Assembly (NCBI GenBank): GCA_025736915.1
Contig: CP107049.1
Span: 3,038,001-3,102,000 of the forward strand
Source of the DNA: Acinetobacter nosocomialis
Lineage (GTDB): Bacteria; Pseudomonadota; Gammaproteobacteria; Pseudomonadales; Moraxellaceae
Reading direction: 5' to 3'
Length of the DNA stretch: 64,000 nucleotides
Under the pieces are notes generated by a model. The model did no database searches. It saw only the letters and a program-made list of their open reading frames with translations, and was not told the origin of the DNA. The translations under genes and the position numbers were made by a program. Below, piece after piece: positions 57,535 to 64,000 of the stretch. How positions within the stretch are numbered: the stretch's first letter is position 1; the number at the start of each line of letters is the position of its first letter.

Positions 57535-59370
57535 ATGCAAAAGTTATATTCTCAACTGAGCCTGCTAGTCGGGCTCAGTGTTTTTTCACAAGTTGTATTC
57601 TCTGCACAGCAAATCACACCATATATTGCAATTCATTCTAAGCCTAAATACCTCGCAATGGCTGCTATGCCTTATGCCAACCCAAATGCACCAAAAGGTG
57701 GAGTACTGAGTCGGGCTGCGCAAGGGACTTTTGATAACTTAAACAGCATGAATGGGAAGGGAAACGCGACAGAAGGTGTAAATTATCTTTTTGATACTTT
57801 AATGACTCAGTCACTCGATGAAGTTGGGGTTTTATATCCACTTTTAGCCGAGAAAGTTTCGTATGACCCAGAAAGAACCCAATCCGTTACTTTCTATTTA
57901 AATCCCAAAGCTCGTTTTAGTAATGGTCAGCCTTTAACCGCGACAGATGTAAAATTTAGCTTTGATACGTATCAGACCAAATCTAATTTTGGTCTACAAA
58001 TGTATCTTGCAGACTTGGCAAAAACAGAAGTCATTAACCCACATCAAGTTAAATTCACTTTTAAGTCTAGCCATAATCCTAAAATGCCATTTGTTGTGGC
58101 GAGCTTGCCGATTTACTCAAAAGCAGATTGGACGAACCGTGACTTTACTCGTATTACCTTGCACCCGATTGTAGGTTCAGGGCCGTATGTGGTTGAGAAG
58201 ATTGATGCTGGACGTAGTATTAGCTATAAACGGAACCCGAATTATTGGGCAAAAGATTTGCCTATTAATAAAGGGCGCTATAACTTCGACCATTTAAAAT
58301 ATGTTTATTACCGAAATTGGGATATTGCATTCGAAGGTTTTAAATCTGGGCAATATACCTTGCATGAAGAAACTAATCCTAAAAAATGGGTCACTGACTA
58401 CAAGTTTCCAGCGGTAAAAGCAGGTTTAGTCATTATATATAAATTTAGACACCATAACCCGATTGCAACCGAAAGTTATGTATTTAACACACGGCGCAAA
58501 CCTTTAAACGATATTCGCTTTAGACAAGCCTTAACCTATGCCTATGATTTTGAATGGCAGAACAAAGCTTTGTTTTATGGACAATATCAAAGACTGCAAA
58601 GTTATTTTGAAAATAGTGAGTTGGCAGCAGAAGGTCGTCCTTCAAAGAGTGAGCTCACTATATTAAAGCCTTTATTACCAAAGCTTTCTCCAGTCATGCA
58701 AAAAGCTGTTTTGGCAGACTGGAAATATCCAGTCTCAGATGCCAGTGGTTTTAACCGTCAAAACTTATTAATCGCAAGACAATTACTCATTCAGGCAGGC
58801 TATAAAATTAAAGAAGGGCAGTTATATACGCCCGAAGGCAAGCCTGTACAAATTGAGTTTCTTATTCAGCAAGATGGCAAACAAAGAACACTCATGCCAT
58901 TTGTAAGAAATTTAAAAAAATTAGGAATTAATATTAATTTACGGCAGGTTGATGCGCCGCAATATTTAGAGCGTACACGCCGTTATGATTTTGACATGAC
59001 CACCATGAACTTGCCGCAATCTTTAAATCCGGGCAATGAACAGGCTCAGTTCTGGGGAAGTGCCGCAGCAGTTCAAGATGGTAACTATAACTACGCTGGG
59101 ATTCGTAATCCTGTCATTGATGCAGTTATTTCAAAACTGGTCACTGCCAAAGACCGTGAGCAGCAAATTATTTATACTCATGTTCTTGATCGATTACTTC
59201 GTGCAGGATATTACCAAATTCCGACTTATGGAAAAGGTGATTATTGGTATGCATACTGGAATATGTATCAGCAACCTAAAGTGAAACCCGTGCTCTCTGC
59301 TGGTATAGAGTATTGGTGGAGTAATCCAAACCAAGCCAAAAAAGTTGCCCAATATTTACATCAACAATAA
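57535..59370 (+). CDS. yejA: YejA-like periplasmic peptide-binding protein
   Basis: 611 residues, starting 15 bp after mltD. The signal peptide ends near VFS-AQQ. The SBP family 5 fold is clear: NPNAPKGGVLSRAAQGTFDN, FYLNPKARFSNGQPLTATDV, IVGSGPYVV, YKRNPNYWAKDLP, FNTRRKPLNDIRFRQAL. YejA feeds oligopeptides (and microcin C in E. coli) to YejBEF. The following genes encode the two permeases and the ATPase in order, so this is a complete importer operon. Confidence 0.92.
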   Translation: MQKLYSQLSLLVGLSVFSQVVFSAQQITPYIAIHSKPKYLAMAAMPYANPNAPKGGVLSRAAQGTFDNLNSMNGKGNATEGVNYLFDTLMTQSLDEVGVLYPLLAEKVSYDPERTQSVTFYLNPKARFSNGQPLTATDVKFSFDTYQTKSNFGLQMYLADLAKTEVINPHQVKFTFKSSHNPKMPFVVASLPIYSKADWTNRDFTRITLHPIVGSGPYVVEKIDAGRSISYKRNPNYWAKDLPINKGRYNFDHLKYVYYRNWDIAFEGFKSGQYTLHEETNPKKWVTDYKFPAVKAGLVIIYKFRHHNPIATESYVFNTRRKPLNDIRFRQALTYAYDFEWQNKALFYGQYQRLQSYFENSELAAEGRPSKSELTILKPLLPKLSPVMQKAVLADWKYPVSDASGFNRQNLLIARQLLIQAGYKIKEGQLYTPEGKPVQIEFLIQQDGKQRTLMPFVRNLKKLGININLRQVDAPQYLERTRRYDFDMTTMNLPQSLNPGNEQAQFWGSAAAVQDGNYNYAGIRNPVIDAVISKLVTAKDREQQIIYTHVLDRLLRAGYYQIPTYGKGDYWYAYWNMYQQPKVKPVLSAGIEYWWSNPNQAKKVAQYLHQQ

Positions 59371-59399
59371 AAGCACGTACCTAAAGGAAATCCTGTTAT

Positions 59400-60452
59400 A
59401 TGGGTTCATATATTCTGAAGCGACTTCTTTTAATGATTCCAACGTTGTTCATTATTTTATTGATCAACTTTGTGGTCGTGCAAATTGCACCAGGTGGGCC
59501 AGTTGAACAGGCAATTCATGAAGTAGAAAGTGGCTTAGGAGCAGGGCGTGTATTAGGTACTGAAATGTACTATCAGGGCGCTAAAGGATTAAGCCCTGAA
59601 ATGGTTGAGCAAATTAAAGCACAGTACGGTTTTGACCATCCTCCAGTAGAACGTTTTTTACTGATGTTAAAAGGCTATTTGACCTTGGACTTTGGACAAA
59701 GCTTTTTTAAAGATAAACCAGTAGTTGAGCTGCTTTGGGAAAAAATGCCTGTATCGATCTCGATTGGGCTATGGAGCACTTTGCTGATTTATCTTATTTC
59801 AATTCCGCTTGGTATTAAAAAAGCCAAACAACAAGGTACATGGTTTGATCGTTCTACCTCTCTATTACTTGTAGTAGGTTACGCAGTACCAAGTTTTGTC
59901 TTTGCTATATTACTTATCGTTTTCTTTGCAGGTGGATCATATTTTCACTGGTTTCCATTGCAAAACCTCGTGTCGGATAATTTTCATCAATTAAGTCTTT
60001 TCGGAAAAATTACGGACTACTTATGGCACATGACGTTGCCGCTTATTACCATGGTGTTGGGTGGTTTTGCTAGCCTAACTTATCTAACCAAATATTCATT
60101 TTTAGAAGAACTCAATAAACCTTATGTCTTGGCAGCTTATGCAAAAGGTTTAGATAGCCAGCAAGTCTTATATAAACATGTATTTCGTAATGCCATTTTA
60201 GTGGTTCTTGCTGGATTGCCAGAGGCTTTAGCAGGCATTTTCTTTGTGGGAAATCTTTTTATTGAAATTATTTTTCATCTAGATGGTGTTGGCTTATTAG
60301 GCTTTGAAGCAATTGTTCAGCGAGACTATCCGGTTATTTTTGGCGTATTGTTTTTCTTCACGCTTTTTAGCCTGCTTTTACGTCTTATTTGCGATGTGCT
60401 GTATCAATGGATTGATCCACGTATTCACTTTGATGCACAAGGAGGCAAATAA
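59400..60452 (+). CDS. yejB: YejB-like ABC peptide permease
   Basis: 350 residues, AAAGGAAA upstream. The opening YILKRLLLMIPTLFIILL is the first TM helix of YejB/DppB permeases, followed by a large periplasmic loop and five more TM helices. The EAA-like loop AYAKGLDSQQVLYKHVFRNA contacts the ATPase. YejB pairs with YejE in the inner membrane. The stop shares one base with the yejE start (TAATG). Confidence 0.92.
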   Translation: MGSYILKRLLLMIPTLFIILLINFVVVQIAPGGPVEQAIHEVESGLGAGRVLGTEMYYQGAKGLSPEMVEQIKAQYGFDHPPVERFLLMLKGYLTLDFGQSFFKDKPVVELLWEKMPVSISIGLWSTLLIYLISIPLGIKKAKQQGTWFDRSTSLLLVVGYAVPSFVFAILLIVFFAGGSYFHWFPLQNLVSDNFHQLSLFGKITDYLWHMTLPLITMVLGGFASLTYLTKYSFLEELNKPYVLAAYAKGLDSQQVLYKHVFRNAILVVLAGLPEALAGIFFVGNLFIEIIFHLDGVGLLGFEAIVQRDYPVIFGVLFFFTLFSLLLRLICDVLYQWIDPRIHFDAQGGK

Positions 60453-61462
60453 TGTCTTTTATTGTGCGATCACGACTACAAAAGTTTAGGCAACATAAAT
60501 TAGGGTGGGCAAGCTTTATCTTGTTTAGCCTCATTTTAGTGATGTCCTTGGGTGCTGAACTCATTGCTAACGACAAACCATTGTTGGTGAAATATGAGGA
60601 TGCTTATTATTTGCCTGTCGTTAGAACATATCCCGAAACCACTTTTGGTGGTGTGTTTGAAACAGAAGCAGATTATAAAGACCCTGCTGTACAAGAACTT
60701 ATTAACCATAAAGGTTGGGCGATTTGGCCGCTCATTCAATTTTCTTATCAGACACCTAATTTAGACTTAGCTGTACCTGTGCCATCGCCACCTTCTAAGC
60801 AGAACTGGTTAGGAACAGATGACCAAGGGCGAGACGTATTGGCACGTATTCTTTATGGACTTAGAGTTTCATTACTTTTTGGTTTAGTTTTAACAGCTTG
60901 TGCAGCACTACTAGGCATTTTTGTGGGTGCTATACAAGGCTACTATGGTGGCTGGGTCGATCTGCTGGGACAACGACTGGTAGAAGTCTGGAATGGTTTA
61001 CCCATGCTGTTTATGGTCATGATTTTGGTCAGCATGTTTACCCCAAATGTATATTGGCTATTTTTTATTATGCTGTTCTTTAGCTGGACCGTACTTGTAG
61101 GAATTGTCCGTGCCGAATTTTTAAAAGCGCGTCAACTTGACTATGTGCGTGCGGCTCAGGCTTTGGGTGTAAATGATAGTGGAATTATCTTTAAGCACAT
61201 TTTGCCAAATGCCATAAACTCTAGTCTGTCGCAATTACCTTTTATTTTGACCACCAATATTATTGCTTTAACCGCACTCGATTTTTTGGGCTATGGTTTG
61301 CCGCCAGATGCAGCCTCTTTAGGTGAGTTATTGTTGCAAGGCAAAAATAACTTAGATGCAACTTGGTTGGCTTTATCAGGATTTTTTAGCCTTGCTTTTG
61401 TGTTGTCATTATTAATTTATATTGGGGAGGCGGCACGCGATGCATTTGACCCAAGAAAATAA
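60452..61462 (+). CDS. yejE: YejE-like ABC peptide permease
   Basis: 336 residues. It has one N-terminal TM helix, then a periplasmic loop with TFGGVFETEADYKD typical of YejE, then WLGTDDQGRDVLARILYGLR and five TM helices with the EAA loop QLDYVRAAQALGVNDSGIIF. It is the partner of YejB. It overlaps the ATPase gene by 23 bp. Confidence 0.92.
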   Translation: MSFIVRSRLQKFRQHKLGWASFILFSLILVMSLGAELIANDKPLLVKYEDAYYLPVVRTYPETTFGGVFETEADYKDPAVQELINHKGWAIWPLIQFSYQTPNLDLAVPVPSPPSKQNWLGTDDQGRDVLARILYGLRVSLLFGLVLTACAALLGIFVGAIQGYYGGWVDLLGQRLVEVWNGLPMLFMVMILVSMFTPNVYWLFFIMLFFSWTVLVGIVRAEFLKARQLDYVRAAQALGVNDSGIIFKHILPNAINSSLSQLPFILTTNIIALTALDFLGYGLPPDAASLGELLLQGKNNLDATWLALSGFFSLAFVLSLLIYIGEAARDAFDPRK

Positions 61463-63029
61463 ATTGAACTCTGATACTACCTTACTAAAAATAGAAAACC
61501 TTTCAATATCTACGCAAGATCAGACTTTATTGGAGGGTCTCAATTTACACTTACAAGCTGGTGATACGCTTGCAATTGTAGGTGAGAGCGGTTCAGGTAA
61601 AACAATAAGCTGTTTGGCGATGATGGGATTATTACCAGAAAAATTAAAAATATCTGGTCGTATTATTATTGATTCAAAAAATATTTTAGAAACAGATGAA
61701 AAGACAAAAACACATATACGTGGCCATCATATTGCCATGATTTTTCAGGAGATTTCTACAGCTTTAAACCCATTACATCGGGTTGAAAAAATTGTCGGTG
61801 AAAATTTTATTTTACAAGGTTGGCCAAAAGCGAAAGCTCAGCAGCAGGTAATTCAATTATTAAAAGATGTAGGAATTGCTAATCCAGAGTACATTTTAAA
61901 ACGTTATCCGCATGAGCTTTCAGGTGGACAAAAACAAAGGATCATGATTGCAGCTGCGCTTGCACTTCAACCTAAGATTTTAATTGCAGATGAACCAACT
62001 ACTGCACTTGATGTGATTTTACAGACGCAAATTTTAGAATTATTAAAATCTTTGCAAACCAAATATGGCATGGCGCTGATTTTAATTAGCCATGATTTAA
62101 ATTTGGTACGCCGTTATGCCGATGAGCTGATTGTATTAGACAAAGGGCAAGTGGTAGAGCAAGGTCAGCTTCAACAGATTTTTGAAAATCCTGCGTCAAT
62201 TTATACTAAGCAATTGTTAGATCATGATCTTGGTTTTGCTGAACCACTTTCCTCCAGTGATAAAATTTTATCTGTCCAACAACTTAATGTTAAATATCCA
62301 ATACGACGTGGTTTCTTTAACCGAATTCAAGGCTATACCATTGCTATTGAAAATATAACCTTTGAGCTTACCCAAGGTGAAGCATTGGGTGTGGTTGGTG
62401 AAAGTGGTTCTGGAAAATCTTCTTTGGCTTTAGCATTGGTCCGATTAATTAAAAGTGATGGGCAAATTATCTTTTTAGAGCAAGATATAAACCGCTTAGA
62501 ACAAAAAGCTTTACGCAAGATCAGGTCAGATTTACAAATTGTATTCCAAGACCCATTTGGTAGTTTAAACCCACGTATGACGGTAGGGCAGATTATTGCT
62601 GAAGGGTTAAAAGTCAAAGCGATAGCTGATAAAGAAATTAAACAGCAAGTTGAATCAGCTTTGATAAAAGTTGAGTTGGCTGAGGGCTTTCAACATCGCT
62701 ATCCACATGAACTTTCTGGTGGGCAACGACAACGCGTTGCTCTAGCGCGAGCTTTAGTGGTTCAACCTAAACTTTTAATTTTAGATGAACCCACGTCTGC
62801 CTTAGACCGAACCACGCAAAAAGCGATGATTCAATTATTGCGACGTTTACAACAAACAGAGCACCTAAGCTATATTTTTATCAGTCATGATTTAAATGTG
62901 GTCAAAGCACTGTGTCATAAAGTGATGGTATTACGACATGCAAAAGTTATGGAATATCAGCCGACTGAACAGTTATTTAATGCTCCTAAAACTGAATATA
63001 CCAAGCAATTAATTACGGCGAGTCTCTAA
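61440..63029 (+). CDS. yejF: YejF-like double ATPase of the peptide ABC importer
   Basis: 529 residues from the ATG at 61440, preceded by GGGGAGG; a TTG six codons earlier covers that site and is rejected. Two ABC modules in one chain: the first with GESGSGKT, LSGGQKQR and LIADEPT; the second with GESGSGKSS, LSGGQRQR and LILDEPTSALD. It powers uptake through YejBE. It is the last gene of the mltD-yejABEF run; the following 185 bp hold the promoter of the next gene and no clear terminator. Confidence 0.93.
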   Translation: MHLTQENKLNSDTTLLKIENLSISTQDQTLLEGLNLHLQAGDTLAIVGESGSGKTISCLAMMGLLPEKLKISGRIIIDSKNILETDEKTKTHIRGHHIAMIFQEISTALNPLHRVEKIVGENFILQGWPKAKAQQQVIQLLKDVGIANPEYILKRYPHELSGGQKQRIMIAAALALQPKILIADEPTTALDVILQTQILELLKSLQTKYGMALILISHDLNLVRRYADELIVLDKGQVVEQGQLQQIFENPASIYTKQLLDHDLGFAEPLSSSDKILSVQQLNVKYPIRRGFFNRIQGYTIAIENITFELTQGEALGVVGESGSGKSSLALALVRLIKSDGQIIFLEQDINRLEQKALRKIRSDLQIVFQDPFGSLNPRMTVGQIIAEGLKVKAIADKEIKQQVESALIKVELAEGFQHRYPHELSGGQRQRVALARALVVQPKLLILDEPTSALDRTTQKAMIQLLRRLQQTEHLSYIFISHDLNVVKALCHKVMVLRHAKVMEYQPTEQLFNAPKTEYTKQLITASL

Positions 63030-63150
63030 TTCATTTAAATAAGTATTTGTTTTATAATCATAAATATTATTTAAATTTTTAATGCAAAAAGTTGCATTTC
63101 TCTATACTTTTTAAATTTGACATGTGCTATTGTCAGTTATCGATTTTCCC

Positions 63151-63194
63151 TTGACATGACCTATAACTCATCTAAATTAGAGTAATTGCTCTAA
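63151..63194 (+). promoter_or_regulatory. Promoter and operator-like palindrome of the Old Yellow Enzyme gene
   Basis: TTGACA (63151-63156), 16-bp spacer, TAAATT (63173-63178). Overlapping the -10 and start is TTAGAGTAATTGCTCTAA (63177-63194), palindromic at 16 of 18 positions, well placed for a TetR- or MarR-type repressor. Confidence 0.6.
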
Positions 63195-63214
63195 AGTATT
63201 AAAAGAGGTTAACC

Positions 63215-64000
63215 ATGAGCCAGATTGCACAACCAATCACAATTCGAAATACCACATTTAAAAACCGGATTATTAAAGGTGCAATGAGTGAGGCACTTGC
63301 AAACTATGAGGGACAGCCAAATGACTTACATTTGGGCTTGTATGGTGCATGGGCTAAAGGTGGTTTAGGCTGTGCAATTACTGGTAACGTCATGGTCAAT
63401 TTCGAAGCCAAAAACGAACCAGGCGTGGTTGTGATTGAAACTGAGCGTGACCTAGAGCGTTTAAAAGAATGGGCAGCGGTCGGTAAACAATATGGAATGG
63501 TACAGCTCATTCAATTGTCTCACCCAGGCCGTCAGTGCCCTAAAGGCTTAAATAAAGAAACAGTTGCACCTTCGGCAGTTCCTTTTAGTCCAGCTTTAGC
63601 GACTATGTTTGGCACTCCACGTGCGCTTACACATGAAGAAATTTTGGATATTATTAAACGCTTTGCAACAGCTGCCAGCATTTGTGAGAAAGCAGGTTTT
63701 GAAGGGGTACAGTTACATGGTGCACACGGCTATTTAATTAGCCAGTTTTTATCACCATTAACCAATAAGCGTACAGACCAGTGGGGAGGTTCAGTTGAAA
63801 ACCGTACTCGCTTTTTACTAGAAGTTTATAAAGCAGTACGTGAAGCAACTTCAGAGAATTTTATTATTTCAGTGAAGCTTAACTCTGCTGACTTCCAGCG
63901 CGGTGGTATTAGCGAAGAAGATGTGATTTCGGTATTTAAAGCCGTTGATGAAGCAGGAATTGATTTAATTGAAATTTCAGGTGGTACTTATGAAGCACCT
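63215..64000 (+). CDS. NADH:flavin oxidoreductase, Old Yellow Enzyme family (3' end outside window)
   Basis: The first 262 codons are visible; the frame is open at the window edge. AGAGG lies 6 nt before ATG 63215. Family signatures: KNRIIKGAMSEALA near the N-terminus, VQLIQLSHPGRQ, the active-site GVQLHGAHGYLISQFLSP and TNKRTDQWGGSVENR, then VKLNSADFQRGG. These FMN enzymes reduce activated C=C bonds or nitro compounds. The conserved HGAHGYL is of the 2,4-dienoyl-CoA reductase/NemA superfamily; whether a C-terminal FeS/FAD domain follows cannot be seen. Expression is probably controlled through the palindrome at 63177-63194. Confidence 0.88.
   Translation, partial: MSQIAQPITIRNTTFKNRIIKGAMSEALANYEGQPNDLHLGLYGAWAKGGLGCAITGNVMVNFEAKNEPGVVVIETERDLERLKEWAAVGKQYGMVQLIQLSHPGRQCPKGLNKETVAPSAVPFSPALATMFGTPRALTHEEILDIIKRFATAASICEKAGFEGVQLHGAHGYLISQFLSPLTNKRTDQWGGSVENRTRFLLEVYKAVREATSENFIISVKLNSADFQRGGISEEDVISVFKAVDEAGIDLIEISGGTYEAP

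Overview
The window looks like chromosomal DNA of an Acinetobacter species, most likely from the A. calcoaceticus-baumannii complex. This is inferred from the low GC content, from the order lon / trimeric autotransporter / tpgA / 5-formyl-THF cyclo-ligase (as recalled for the A. baumannii ata locus), from the RNase HI-DnaQ fusion protein, and from the pepP-ubiH and mltD-yejABEF neighbourhoods. No tRNA, rRNA, insertion sequence, prophage gene or CRISPR array was seen.

Left flank (1-6.2 kb): the 3' part of gdhA, a two-META-domain lipoprotein, a YgiD-type dioxygenase, rlmH and lon. A candidate small RNA or structured leader lies between lon and rlmH.

Centre (6.2-35.5 kb): three consecutive two-gene units, each a giant trimeric autotransporter adhesin (TAA; 2083, 2727 and 3492 residues) followed by a TpgA-type periplasmic OmpA-family protein. 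About 28.5 kb is devoted to this cell-surface system. The TAAs share an extended signal peptide, YadA-like heads, repeat-rich stalks and a C-terminal YadA anchor. TAA3 looks mosaic: its anchor is TAA1-like and its distal stalk is TAA2-like. Its centre is a higher-order array of two modules (465 and 486 bp) in the order ABBABABABABB. Each TAA-tpgA junction carries a hairpin of different sequence, and each TAA promoter region carries a CRP-like TGTGA-N6-TCxCA site.

Right flank (35.6-64 kb): fau, small exported or lipoprotein genes, 6S RNA (ssrS), zapA with a coiled-coil partner, ygfB, and pepP-ubiH-ubiI-like. Next come a SutA-like small protein with a structured leader, a MerR/CDF metal pair, argO/argP, rsmI, yraN, a DolP-like lipoprotein, an esterase, nudC and fimL. 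The flank ends with the RNase HI-DnaQ fusion, an eight-LysM MltD, the yejABEF peptide importer and the start of an Old Yellow Enzyme gene.

These flanks are mostly conserved housekeeping genes, so the TAA-tpgA array appears as an expanded accessory block inside otherwise ordinary chromosome. TpgA proteins are expected to bind peptidoglycan and support secretion or anchoring of their TAA. The three pairs therefore probably form paralogous adhesin systems that diversify by recombination.
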